A stretch of DNA of 64,000 nucleotides from Leisingera sp. ANG1 (GTDB taxonomy: Bacteria > Pseudomonadota > Alphaproteobacteria > Rhodobacterales > Rhodobacteraceae): NCBI RefSeq assembly GCF_000203975.2, contig NZ_AFCF02000015.1, forward strand, positions 36,110 to 100,109. Direction: 5' to 3'. The notes beneath the pieces were generated by a model. That model did no database searches. It was not told the DNA's origin and saw only the letters and a list, made by a program, of their open reading frames with translations. Shown here piece after piece: positions 1 through 7,559 of the stretch; position 1 is the stretch's first letter; every line of letters begins with the position of its first letter. Both the position numbers and the translations under genes were made by a program.

Positions 1-425
1 ATCAGCTCCAGTGCATGGGGGCCAACCTTGGGGTCTGCCAGCAGCTCAAATGCAAAGGTTTGAAGGCTATCGCCTGCCAGAACCGCCATCGCCTCGTCCC
101 ATTTCTTATGGACCGTAGGCTGGCCGCGGCGCAGGTCGTCGTCATCCATGCAGGGCAGGTCGTCATGCACCAAGGAGTAGGCATGGATGCATTCGATGGC
201 CAGCGCGGCGTCAAGTGCGGCCTCTGCCGCGACCCCATGCAGCCGGGCGCTTTCCAGCACCAGGAAGCCGCGCAGCATCTTACCACCGGTGATGGCATAA
301 CGCATCGCGGCGTGCAGTTCGTCACTGCCTGCGAGCCGCAGTTCCATATGCGCGGTGATCTGAGCTTGCGCGTTTTTCAGCGCCTCCGCGAAGGGGCGTG
401 TTTGGGTGTCTGCGGCGGCACTCAT
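1..425 (-). CDS. ispA: Polyprenyl (farnesyl/geranyl) diphosphate synthase, N-terminal part, cut by window edge
   Basis: Isoprenoid chain elongation in the cytoplasm, condensing IPP with DMAPP/GPP for quinone and bactoprenol synthesis. Reading leftward from ATG at 423-425 gives about 141 residues. They include GGKMLRGFLVLESARL and the first aspartate-rich motif DDLPCMDDDDLRRG, which binds Mg-diphosphate. Family members are about 290 residues, so the second DDxxD half lies left of base 1. It begins 3 bases after the xseB stop, the usual xseB-ispA arrangement that feeds dxs in many proteobacteria. The frame is open to the edge, so this is a boundary cut and not a truncation. Confidence 0.93.
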   Translation of the reverse strand, partial: MSAAADTQTRPFAEALKNAQAQITAHMELRLAGSDELHAAMRYAITGGKMLRGFLVLESARLHGVAAEAALDAALAIECIHAYSLVHDDLPCMDDDDLRRGQPTVHKKWDEAMAVLAGDSLQTFAFELLADPKVGPHALEL

Positions 426-428
426 GGC

Positions 429-671
429 TCAGCCGGCGTCCAATGGCTGGGTGCCCTTGGGGGTGCCGTTGGCATCCAGGGTGATGGCGGCGACCTTTTC
501 TTCGGCGCGCTTCAGCTCGTCCTCGCAGCGTTTCTTCAGCGCCGCGCCGCGTTCATAGAGCGCGATCGAGGCATCCAGCGCCACGTCGCCGCGCTCCAGC
601 TGGTCCACCACGCCTTCCAGCTCGCGCATCGCCTGTTCAAAGCTCATCTGGTCTACGGGGGTCTCAGTCAT
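429..671 (-). CDS. xseB: Exodeoxyribonuclease VII small subunit
   Basis: Small subunit that joins several copies to XseA to form the single-strand-specific exonuclease VII. The 80-residue product is the normal family length and carries the typical opening SFEQAMRELEGVVDQLERGD followed by SIALYERGAALKKRCEDEL, a two-helix coiled-coil fold. Its start codon overlaps the stop of the upstream deacetylase-like gene by 4 bases (ATGA), and ispA follows after 3 bases, so all three are probably one transcript. xseA is not in the window. Confidence 0.95.
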   Translation of the reverse strand: MTETPVDQMSFEQAMRELEGVVDQLERGDVALDASIALYERGAALKKRCEDELKRAEEKVAAITLDANGTPKGTQPLDAG

Positions 672-1594
672 GCCGGTGCCTTCATCAATTCTTCCACATG
701 CGCGCGGGTTGCCGCGGACAGCGCGTTCAGATCATATCCGCCTTCCAAAGTCGAGACGATACGGCCCTGGCACAGCTCACTGGCAAGTTTGCCCAGTTCG
801 GCGGTGATCCAGGCGAAATCGGCGGTGGCCCAGTTGAGGCTGGCCAGCGGGTCGTCCTGATGGGCGTCAAAGCCGGCGGAGATGATGATCAGCTCCGGTT
901 TGAAGGCGCGCAGGCGCGGGAAGGCCTGGCCCTCATAAGCCGCCTGCATTTCCGCCCGGCCTGATCCCGGCGGCAGCGGCATGTTGAGGATCTGGCCGTG
1001 GGCGCCGTCCTCATCCGGGCGGCCGGAGCCGGGCCACAGCGGCATCTGCTGGCTGGTGATCACCAGCGCGCGCGGCTCGTCCCACAACAGGTCCTGAGTG
1101 CCGTTGCCGTGGTGGACGTCGAAGTCCACCACCGCAACGCGGCTGAGGCCATGGTGATCAAGCGCGTGCTTGGCCGCCAGCGCGGCGTTGCCGAACAGGC
1201 AAAAGCCCATGGCCGTGTCTGTTTCGGCGTGATGGCCCGGCGGGCGCACCGCGGCAAAGGCGTTCTGCACCTCGCCGCCCAGCACCATGTCGACACCGCG
1301 TACCACGGCCCCCGCAGCGCGGAAGGCGGCGTCGAGGGAACCGGGGGAAAGGAAGGTGTCTCCGTCGATCTGTGCCCAGCCCTCTGCCGGGGAGGCCTTG
1401 CGCAGGTCCGAGAGGTAGCCGGCGGGGTGGGTGCGCAGGATGTCATCCTCGGCGGCCATCGGTGCTGTCACCCGCTTCAGGTCCAGCGGCTCCAGCGCGT
1501 GCAGGATGTGTTCCAGCCGGGCGACCCGTTCGGGGTGGCCTTCGGGCGTCACGTGATTGAGGCAATCCGCGTGGGTGATCAGGGCGGTGGTCAT
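668..1594 (-). CDS. Histone deacetylase-like amidohydrolase
   Basis: Zinc-dependent deacetylase of the HDAC/AcuC/APAH superfamily. Bacterial members remove acetyl groups from small molecules such as acetylpolyamines or from proteins; the substrate here is unknown. In the 308-residue product RPPGHHAE (117-124) supplies the active-site histidines. Asp159 and His161 in DFDVHHGNG and Asp243 in SAGFDAHQDD fit the three zinc ligands, so the enzyme should be active. The start at 1594 matches the family N-terminus (THADCLNH). It heads a probable operon with xseB and ispA. A triple GTGCAC repeat lies about 85 bases upstream. Confidence 0.9.
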   Translation of the reverse strand: MTTALITHADCLNHVTPEGHPERVARLEHILHALEPLDLKRVTAPMAAEDDILRTHPAGYLSDLRKASPAEGWAQIDGDTFLSPGSLDAAFRAAGAVVRGVDMVLGGEVQNAFAAVRPPGHHAETDTAMGFCLFGNAALAAKHALDHHGLSRVAVVDFDVHHGNGTQDLLWDEPRALVITSQQMPLWPGSGRPDEDGAHGQILNMPLPPGSGRAEMQAAYEGQAFPRLRAFKPELIIISAGFDAHQDDPLASLNWATADFAWITAELGKLASELCQGRIVSTLEGGYDLNALSAATRAHVEELMKAPA

Positions 1595-1679
1595 GGGCGC
1601 GTTCCTCCGGCTGCGGGGCTTGGCGCGACCCTAGGGGGCGGGGGGCTGTGGCTGCAAGGGGAATCGGGGGGTGGCATGC

Positions 1680-1707
1680 GTGCACCGGGCGTGCACCCCC
1701 TGTGCAC
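1680..1707. repeat. Three GTGCAC hexamers with exact 11-bp period (copy A)
   Basis: GTGCAC occurs at 1680-1685, 1691-1696 and 1702-1707, separated by 5-base spacers (CGGGC, CCCCT), that is one helical turn apart. An equally spaced triplet is at 26394-26421. Each lies 86-90 bases upstream of a leftward gene start (1594; radC at 26304). The function is unknown; the phasing would suit a protein binding one DNA face. Confidence 0.7.
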
Positions 1708-1732
1708 CGGCGCGGTGCTGCTTGACCGGACT

Positions 1733-1853
1733 GGAGGGGGCGCTGCCCCGGCCCTGGCGGAGTGGGGCTCTGCCCCGTTCGGCCCTGAAACCGTCCCCCG
1801 GACGGTTTCCAAGACGGGCCTCACCCCCCGGTATATTTTGGGCAAGAGGAAGG
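1733..1853. repeat. Dispersed intergenic repeat with hairpins, copy 1
   Basis: It begins with a GGGGGCGCTGCCCC hairpin and holds a perfect 10-bp hairpin at 1787-1809 (GAAACCGTCC, loop CCC, GGACGGTTTC). It ends in the block CCCCCCGGTATATTTTGGGC followed by AAGAGGAAG (1824-1853). Related blocks occur at 13298-13360 and 22434-22500, and the 10-bp hairpin recurs in changed form at 26553-26575. It sits just downstream of petR and may end its transcript. Confidence 0.7.
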
Positions 1854-1862
1854 CGGGCCGGG

Positions 1863-2564
1863 TTAATCCGGCGCCAGCATGTAGCCCGCGCCGCGGACGG
1901 TTTGAAGGTATTGCGGCTGTTTCGGGTTCGGCTCGATCTTGCGGCGCAGGCGGGTGATCTGCACGTCCACCGCGCGTTCCTGCGCCTGGCCGCGGTCGCG
2001 GCCCAAATCCTCGACCAGCTTGGTGCGGGAGACCGGCTCACCCGGCTGGGCGGAGAAGATCTTCATCAGCTGGCTTTCGGTGCCGGTCAGGCGGATCAGC
2101 TCATCGCCCTGCCACATCTCGCCGCGTTCGATGTCATAGCGGATGCTGCCCAGATGCAGCACCTTGGGCGCGGCCTCTTGTGCAACCGTGTCCGGCATCC
2201 GCCGCAGGATCGCGTTGACGCGCAGCAGCAGTTCCTTGGGTTCAAAAGGTTTGGGCAGGTAGTCATCCGCCCCGGCCTCGAAACCGGCGATCCGGTCCTC
2301 GGTCTCGCCCTTGGCGGTCAGCAGCAGGATTGGGGTGCTCATGGTTTCGCGCAGGGAGCGGGTCAGCGACACACCGTCCTCGCCCGGCATCATCACATCC
2401 ATGACGATCAGGTCGAAATCCAGCCCCGCCAGCACCCGGCGGGCATGGGCGGCGTCGCGGGCAGCGGTCACCAGAAAACCGGAGCGCATCAGGAATTTCT
2501 TCAAGAGGCCGCGGATGCGTTCGTCGTCATCGACGATCAGCAGATGAGCGTCATGGGTGGTCAT
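1863..2564 (-). CDS. petR: OmpR-family response regulator, PetR-like
   Basis: DNA-binding two-component response regulator of 233 residues. The receiver domain (about 8-120) shows the acidic triplet DDD at 12-14, phospho-acceptor Asp56 in IVMDVMMP and Lys85 in LLTAKGE. A winged-helix effector domain follows (about 135-230) with the LVEDLGRDRG and VQITRLRRKIE segments. It is preceded at 6 bases by a MarR-type gene. That pair and the sizes (233 and 167 residues) match Rhodobacter capsulatus PetR/PetP, required there for bc1 expression. No histidine kinase gene adjoins it. The name is by resemblance and context. Confidence 0.85.
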   Translation of the reverse strand: MTTHDAHLLIVDDDERIRGLLKKFLMRSGFLVTAARDAAHARRVLAGLDFDLIVMDVMMPGEDGVSLTRSLRETMSTPILLLTAKGETEDRIAGFEAGADDYLPKPFEPKELLLRVNAILRRMPDTVAQEAAPKVLHLGSIRYDIERGEMWQGDELIRLTGTESQLMKIFSAQPGEPVSRTKLVEDLGRDRGQAQERAVDVQITRLRRKIEPNPKQPQYLQTVRGAGYMLAPD

Positions 2565-2570
2565 GCCTGA

Positions 2571-3074
2571 TCAGTCCCGCAGCTTGGCGTAGGCGCGGCG
2601 CATGTCTGCGTCCATCATCGCCTCAAGCACTGTCTTGAAGCCCTGCACCGCCTCGGGGCCTGCGTCCTTATACGCAGCACGCATCCGGGCGCGCTGGGCA
2701 TCGGACAGCGTCGCCTCCAGCGCTGCGCCCTGGTCGGTCAGGTAGAGGTGGCGTTCGCGTTTATCGAGCTCCCCCACCTTGGAGATCACCAGCCCGTCGC
2801 CGATCAGCGTGCGCAGAACCCGGTTCAGCGACTGTTTGGTCACGCCCAGGATGCTGAGAAGGTTGTTCACCGTGGTGCCTGGCGAGCGGTTGATGAAGTG
2901 GATCGCCCGGTGATGCGCCCGGCCATAGGACATCTCGGCCAGGATCCGGTCCGGATCGGCGGTAAAGCCGCGGTAGGCAAAAAACATTGCCTCGATCCCC
3001 TGACGCAGCTGCTCATCTGTCAGAAACAGCAGGCTTTCGCCGCTGTATCCCTGCCCTGTCCGGCCCTCAGGCAT
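2571..3074 (-). CDS. petP: MarR-family transcriptional regulator, PetP-like
   Basis: Winged-helix regulator of 167 residues. The helix-turn-helix region reads VNNLLSILGVTKQSLNRVLR, followed by the wing GDGLVISKVGELDKRERHLYLTDQG typical of MarR proteins. The start at 3074 was chosen over a frame open to 3167 because GAGGGGGC precedes it and homologues start near MPEGRTG. It is co-transcribed with petR (6-base gap). An inverted repeat ATGTCA-N7-TGACAT lies 35 bases upstream and is a likely autoregulatory operator shared with the divergent ilvE gene. Confidence 0.86.
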   Translation of the reverse strand: MPEGRTGQGYSGESLLFLTDEQLRQGIEAMFFAYRGFTADPDRILAEMSYGRAHHRAIHFINRSPGTTVNNLLSILGVTKQSLNRVLRTLIGDGLVISKVGELDKRERHLYLTDQGAALEATLSDAQRARMRAAYKDAGPEAVQGFKTVLEAMMDADMRRAYAKLRD

Positions 3075-3108
3075 GTGGTGCCCCCTCGTCTGTATTACCG
3101 GCCAGTTT

Positions 3109-3127
3109 ATGTCAGTGTTGTTGACAT
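3109..3127. promoter_or_regulatory. Inverted repeat ATGTCA-N7-TGACAT, candidate MarR operator
   Basis: Perfect 6-bp arms at 3109-3114 and 3122-3127, in the divergent petP/ilvE region. The right arm overlaps TTGACA (3121-3126), which could be a -35 box for rightward transcription with TATCGA 17 bases on. Size and symmetry suit a MarR dimer. Binding is inferred. Confidence 0.5.
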
Positions 3128-3236
3128 TCCAAGGGTGAAGATGTATCGAATCGCAGCTTTGGCGCAAGATTGTGTCCGGTTCGGCCTTAACTTGCGCAAT
3201 AAATGAAAATCACCGCAGAAATCAGGAGGGTGCGGC

Positions 3237-4103
3237 ATGGCTGGTTACGACGACCGCGACGGTGTGATCTGGATGGATGGGGAGCTGGTCGACTGGCGGG
3301 ATGCCAAGGTGCATATCCTGACCCATGCGATGCACTACGCCTCCTCTGTGTTTGAGGGCGAGCGCGCCTATAACGGCAAGATCTTCAAAAGCCGCGAACA
3401 TTCCGAGCGCCTGATCGCGAGCGCAGAAGCGCTGGACATGCCGATGCCCTATAGCGTCGATCAGATCGAGGCGGCCAAAGAAGAGGCGCTGAAAGCCTCC
3501 GGCCTGCAGGACGCCTACGTCCGCGCGCTGGTCTGGCGCGGTTCGGGTGAAGACATGGGCGTGGCGTCAGCCAAGAACCCGGTGCGGATGGCGGTCGCGG
3601 TCTGGGGCTGGGGCGCCTATTACGGCGACGCCAAGATGAAGGGTGCCAAGCTCGACATCGCGGAATGGAAGCGCCCGAGCCCGGAAACCATCCCGGTTCA
3701 CGCCAAGGCGGCGGGCCTCTACATGATCTGCACCATTTCCAAGCACAAGGCAGAGGCCAAGGGTTGCTCTGACGCGCTGTTCATGGACTGGCGCGGCTAT
3801 GTGGCGGAGGCGACCGGCGCCAATGTGTTCTTTGTGAAGGACGGCGAAGTGCACACGCCGCTGGCCGATTGCTTCCTCAACGGCATCACCCGCCAGACCG
3901 TGATCCAGATGCTGAAGGACAAGGGCATCACCGTGCATGAGCGCCGCATCAAGCCGGAAGAGATGGAAGGCTTTGAGCAGTGCTGGCTGACCGGCACCGC
4001 CGCAGAGGTCACCCCGGTCGGGCAGATCGGCGACTATACCTTTGAGGTTGGTGACCTGACCCGCGAGATCGCCGAAGACTATGAGGCGCTGGTCCGCGCC
4101 TGA
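3237..4103 (+). CDS. ilvE: Branched-chain amino acid aminotransferase
   Basis: PLP fold-type IV aminotransferase making or degrading leucine, isoleucine and valine with 2-oxoglutarate. Its 288 residues show SSVFEGERAY (about 36-45), the PLP lysine candidate Lys157 in PVHAKAAGLY, and the cofactor-phosphate region EATGANVFFV near 187-196, then GITRQTV. AGGAGGG lies 6-8 bases upstream of the ATG. It is divergent from petP/petR and followed by its own terminator at 4131, so it is probably monocistronic. Confidence 0.95.
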   Translation: MAGYDDRDGVIWMDGELVDWRDAKVHILTHAMHYASSVFEGERAYNGKIFKSREHSERLIASAEALDMPMPYSVDQIEAAKEEALKASGLQDAYVRALVWRGSGEDMGVASAKNPVRMAVAVWGWGAYYGDAKMKGAKLDIAEWKRPSPETIPVHAKAAGLYMICTISKHKAEAKGCSDALFMDWRGYVAEATGANVFFVKDGEVHTPLADCFLNGITRQTVIQMLKDKGITVHERRIKPEEMEGFEQCWLTGTAAEVTPVGQIGDYTFEVGDLTREIAEDYEALVRA

Positions 4104-4130
4104 GGCAGATCACGACCTGCACAGAAGATA

Positions 4131-4159
4131 CGGGCGTCCCGATGCGGGGCGCCCGTTTT
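4131..4159 (+). terminator. Rho-independent terminator after ilvE
   Basis: CGGGCG (4131-4136) pairs with CGCCCG (4150-4155), extended inward by CCC/GGG with one bulge, followed by TTTTC. It sits between the convergent ilvE and cupredoxin genes. Confidence 0.75.
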
Positions 4160-4171
4160 CGTTGCAGCCTG

Positions 4172-4501
4172 TCACGCTGTGACGATCACTTGCGCTTTCA
4201 TCTTTGGATGGAAGGCGCAGAAATAGGCATACGTCCCCGGTGTATCAAAGGTGAGCGTGGCAGACCCGTTCCTTTCCAGTTCGCCTGTGTCCCACAGATG
4301 ATTATCTTCAGTCGCCGTATGCGGGGCAATGTCCTCATTCACCCACTCGACACGCTCTCCAGCCTTTATAGAGACTGTTTTTGGGTCAAAGGCGAACTTC
4401 CGGATACGGACCCGGACTGGTGGTGCGGCCGCTGCGGGCAAGGCTGCTGCGGCCGCCGTCAGTCCGCCCGCTGCGATCAGCCGCCGCCGTGTCAGCCGCA
4501 T
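4172..4501 (-). CDS. Small cupredoxin (plastocyanin/amicyanin-like), exported
   Basis: Type 1 blue-copper electron carrier for the periplasm. The 109-residue precursor starts with a twin-arginine type signal (LTRRRLIAAGG, cleavage near residue 26). Copper ligands are all visible: His61 in IAPHTAT, Cys95 and His98 in YFCAFHPKM, and Met101. It is at the small end of the family. Its start overlaps the end of the DUF4142 gene by 10 bases, so the two are translationally linked. The redox partner is unknown. Confidence 0.9.
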   Translation of the reverse strand: MRLTRRRLIAAGGLTAAAAALPAAAAPPVRVRIRKFAFDPKTVSIKAGERVEWVNEDIAPHTATEDNHLWDTGELERNGSATLTFDTPGTYAYFCAFHPKMKAQVIVTA

Positions 4502-5016
4502 TGGAGATTGCTGACCATCTGTTCCGCATGGCCTTCGTGCACCTTGAATGTCGCCAGCGCATCCGTCAGCAGCTCTTTGAGCGGCGCAACCGTGACTGCC
4601 GGGATAAAGCTGTCCTCGACGGTCTTGTTGACAACCTGATGGTAGCCCAGCTCATTTTGGGCATAGGCGCAGTCGAAGGCGTTGCCGGAGAGGCCCATCA
4701 GCTCTGCCCGCTTGTCCGCGGCCCCCTTTACCAGGGCACGGCTGAGGTCGTTGTCCTGAGGCGTGACGTTCAATTCGGTGATCAGGTCAACTGCAGCTGA
4801 GTTGACCGCGGAGTGGTCGCGGATCATGGTTTCAGCAAAGCTGCGCACGTCGGCATTCTCAGATACCGCCAGTGCGAGATGGGCATAGCGTATGTCCAGC
4901 TGGCCTGCAGTATAGGCGGTATGGGCGATTTCGAGGTCATTCATCGGCTCTGCGGCATGGGCCGGCAGGACCACGGCGCCAGCGAGAACAGCGGCGGAAA
5001 GCAAACGGAATGTCAT
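4492..5016 (-). CDS. DUF4142-family secreted protein
   Basis: A 174-residue exported helical protein of the DUF4142 (ferritin-like) family, biochemical role unknown. The start at 5016 follows AAGGAG and opens a clear signal peptide (RLLSAAVLAGAVVLPAHA). The mature part has the family pattern of paired helices with SFAETMIRDHSAVN and a C-terminal HEGHAEQMVSN. Two cysteines (in FDCAYAQ and NLQCG) could form a disulfide. The coupled downstream cupredoxin suggests a periplasmic redox or stress role; that is only context. Confidence 0.85.
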   Translation of the reverse strand: MTFRLLSAAVLAGAVVLPAHAAEPMNDLEIAHTAYTAGQLDIRYAHLALAVSENADVRSFAETMIRDHSAVNSAAVDLITELNVTPQDNDLSRALVKGAADKRAELMGLSGNAFDCAYAQNELGYHQVVNKTVEDSFIPAVTVAPLKELLTDALATFKVHEGHAEQMVSNLQCG

Positions 5017-5150
5017 CTTGCGACTCCTTGTTTTGTCAGTCCCACCTTGATCCGTGAAAACGCTGTGGCGTTGAATGCGTGATAGGCCGAAAGATATTGC
5101 AGATCGTCCAGCACTCTGGACGCGTGGCACCGAAGGGGTATCCTCCTGCC

Positions 5151-6131
5151 ATGCTGGATCTGTTAAGCGACATTCTCACGCGGCTTTCCCTGAAGGGGAC
5201 GCTCTATTTCCGCACCTCGTTCACGCCGCCGTGGGGGGTGCATGTGCCGTCCTTCCAGAATGTGGCGCGGTTCCATTTTGCCCATCGCGGTGAATGCCTG
5301 GTGCATCTGCCGCAGACCGGTGACACGATCCGGCTGGCGCAGGGGGATCTGGTGGTGATCCCGCATGGGGCGGAACATATGCTGTTTTGCTCCACCACTG
5401 GCAAAGAGGCAGTCCTGACGCTGGAGCGGGTGCTGGAGCTGTCCGGGTATCAGGGCGAAGGCGTGCTGGTTTACGGCGGGGATGAGGACGACCGGGATAC
5501 GCAGCTGATTTGCGGGCATATTTCTTATGGCGCGCAAGGGCATACCGGTGCCGGGCATATGCTTTTGGACCGTTTGCCGCCCTATATGCATATTCAGGAC
5601 TATGGCGAAGCCCGCGGTGCCTGGCTGGAGGCAACGTTGCGGGTCATTGCCGCGGAAGCCGGGCAGGCGCGCATGGGCGGTGACCTGATTGCGCTGAAAA
5701 TGTCCGAGGCGATCTTTGCGCAGGCGATCCGGGTGCATCTGGAAAGCCTGACGTCGGATGACAGCGCCTTGGCCGGTTTTGCGGACCCCCGGCTCCACCG
5801 CGCCTTGACGGCGTTTCACAAGAATCCGGCAGCAAACTGGTCGGTGGAGGACCTGGCCCGGACGGCGGGAATGTCGCGGACCGGGTTCGCCCAAACCTTT
5901 ACTGCCAAGATGGAGGTGACGCCGATGCAGTATCTTACGTCCTGGCGGATGCAAATTGCCTGCCAGGGGCTGGCGGAGCAGGGATTGAATGTCGCCGACG
6001 CGGCGGAACTGGCGGGCTACGCCTCCGAAGCTGCGTTTTCCAGGGTGTTCCGCAAGCAGGTTGGCCTCTCTCCGGCGGCGTACCGGCAGAAGCATGCCAA
6101 TGTCGATTTTTCCGATACGTCGCACATGTGA
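5151..6131 (+). CDS. AraC-family regulator with N-terminal cupin sensor
   Basis: Transcription regulator of 326 residues. The N-terminal half is a cupin-type sensor (CLVHLPQTGDTIRLAQGDLV, then IPHGAEHML) of the kind found in RclR-like proteins. The C-terminal 100 residues hold two helix-turn-helix motifs (WSVEDLARTAGMSRTGFAQT and NVADAAELAGYASEAAFSRV) ending in GLSPAAYRQ. The start at 5151 was preferred over an upstream in-frame ATG (5079) because homologues begin with MLDLLSDIL. It is divergent from the DUF4142 gene. Its targets are not evident, perhaps its neighbours. Confidence 0.88.
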   Translation: MLDLLSDILTRLSLKGTLYFRTSFTPPWGVHVPSFQNVARFHFAHRGECLVHLPQTGDTIRLAQGDLVVIPHGAEHMLFCSTTGKEAVLTLERVLELSGYQGEGVLVYGGDEDDRDTQLICGHISYGAQGHTGAGHMLLDRLPPYMHIQDYGEARGAWLEATLRVIAAEAGQARMGGDLIALKMSEAIFAQAIRVHLESLTSDDSALAGFADPRLHRALTAFHKNPAANWSVEDLARTAGMSRTGFAQTFTAKMEVTPMQYLTSWRMQIACQGLAEQGLNVADAAELAGYASEAAFSRVFRKQVGLSPAAYRQKHANVDFSDTSHM

Positions 6132-6200
6132 ACGATCTGCAAGGTTTCTTGTCTTAACTAGAGTTATTCGTTCCTGATTTTAAGTCCAATCTGGGTTCAT

Positions 6201-6219
6201 GGCCGCAATACCTGCGGCC
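6201..6219. repeat. Small perfect hairpin
   Basis: GGCCGCA (6201-6207) and TGCGGCC (6213-6219) with a 5-base loop in the 114-bp gap upstream of the small membrane protein gene. There is no T-run, so its role is unclear. Confidence 0.4.
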
Positions 6220-6245
6220 CTGGCAACCAGAAAAGGACCTGACCC

Positions 6246-6617
6246 ATGCCCTTCCGTTTCGTAACCCGCACCATCCACGCATACCTAGATTACCCGGTGG
6301 CCATTGCCCTGATGGGGCTGCCGTTCCTGCTGGGCCTCGGGGAAAGCAATCCGCTGGCGCTGTGGCTGTCGGTGGCAACCGGCATCGCCGCCTTTGCGCT
6401 GACGGTGCTGACGGACCATCACCTCGGCCTGATCCGGGTGCTGCCTTACAAGCTGCATCTGACGGTTGACCTGATTGTTGGCCTCACCTTTCTGGCGGCG
6501 CCTTTTGTCTTTGGCTTTGCCGGGCTGGATGCGGCCTTCTACTGGCTGAATGGCGCGGCGGTTGTTGCTGTGATCTCGCTCAGCGCGCCGGAAGAGGCTG
6601 AGGCCGCCTCTGCCTGA
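6246..6617 (+). CDS. Small four-helix membrane protein, SPW-repeat-like
   Basis: A 123-residue integral membrane protein of unknown function. It shows four hydrophobic segments (about 15-32, 38-54, 67-85, 92-110) linked by very short loops, and an Asp-Tyr-Pro near the first helix, resembling SPW-repeat proteins. AAAAGGACC precedes the ATG. It is convergent with the LysR gene, whose stop is only 3 bases away. Its context gives no pathway. Confidence 0.72.
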   Translation: MPFRFVTRTIHAYLDYPVAIALMGLPFLLGLGESNPLALWLSVATGIAAFALTVLTDHHLGLIRVLPYKLHLTVDLIVGLTFLAAPFVFGFAGLDAAFYWLNGAAVVAVISLSAPEEAEAASA

Positions 6618-6620
6618 ATG

Positions 6621-7457
6621 TTATTGGCGCAGCAGCCAGTCCACCACCGTCTTGGCCCGGCCCTGAGTGCTGGGCCAAAGCACGTAAAAGCCCTGATCCC
6701 CCAGCCGCGGCGCCTGCCACAGCTCTGACAGCGGCTGGCTGCCCAGGAAAATGCGGGGCACAAGGGCGATGCCCTGCCCGTTCATTGCCGCGTCCATCGC
6801 CAGCGCCGTCTGGTTGAATTGCAGCACCCGGCCCGTGGCCGTGAGCCCGTGCTGCCGCAGCAGAAGGTCCCAGTGGTGGTGCCCGTCCTGGATCAGCGTG
6901 TGCTGCGCCAGATCCGCCAGTTCGGGAGAATCTCCTTTTGTTAGAGCCGAACCCTGGCGTGCCACTGCCACCAGGTCCACCAGCGACAGCAGCGCAGAGT
7001 TCAGGCTGCTTTCCTGCGGCTTGCCGCCCTGGCGGATGGCGATGTCGATGCCGTCGCGCTTGAAATCCGTAAGGCTTTCCTCGGCCACAACCCGCAGATC
7101 GATATCGGGGTGGCGGGCCTCGAATTCCGGCAGCCGGGGCACCAGCCATTTCGAGGCAAAGGAAGGCGGCACCGACAGCGTCACCCGCTGCACCGCAGGC
7201 GCCAGCTGGTCTGTGGCCTCGCGGATCAGCATCAGCGCCTGCCGGACCGGCGCGTGATAGCTGCGGCCTGTATCCGTGAGGGTCAGCCCGCGGGCGTGGC
7301 GGTGGAACAGCTTGTGGCCCAGATCGGCCTCCAGCCGCCGCACCTGCTGCGCCACTGCGCCCTGGGTCAGGTGCAGCTCCTCCGCCGCGCGGCCGAAGTT
7401 CAGGTGGCGGGCGGCGGCATCGAACATCCGCAGGGCGTTGAGGTTGGGCAGGCGCAT
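6621..7457 (-). CDS. LysR-family regulator, GcvA-like
   Basis: A 278-residue LysR-type transcription factor. The N-terminal winged HTH reads LNALRMFDAAARHLNFGRAA then LTQGAVAQQVRRLEADLG, as in the GcvA/AmpR subgroup. The rest is a periplasmic-binding-like effector domain. The start at 7457 fits the family N-terminus RLPNLNAL; longer frames upstream lack homology. It is divergent from the SDR gene with 102 bases between starts, the classic LysR regulator/target layout. Confidence 0.9.
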   Translation of the reverse strand: MRLPNLNALRMFDAAARHLNFGRAAEELHLTQGAVAQQVRRLEADLGHKLFHRHARGLTLTDTGRSYHAPVRQALMLIREATDQLAPAVQRVTLSVPPSFASKWLVPRLPEFEARHPDIDLRVVAEESLTDFKRDGIDIAIRQGGKPQESSLNSALLSLVDLVAVARQGSALTKGDSPELADLAQHTLIQDGHHHWDLLLRQHGLTATGRVLQFNQTALAMDAAMNGQGIALVPRIFLGSQPLSELWQAPRLGDQGFYVLWPSTQGRAKTVVDWLLRQ

Positions 7458-7559
7458 CAGGTTCCAGCCAGTAGTTTTCCTACAGTCTGGCGCGATGAGA
7501 CATGATTGGTCAAGCGCGGCCTGAACCGCCATCTTGGAGGCAAGCAAAGGAGTATGGAC

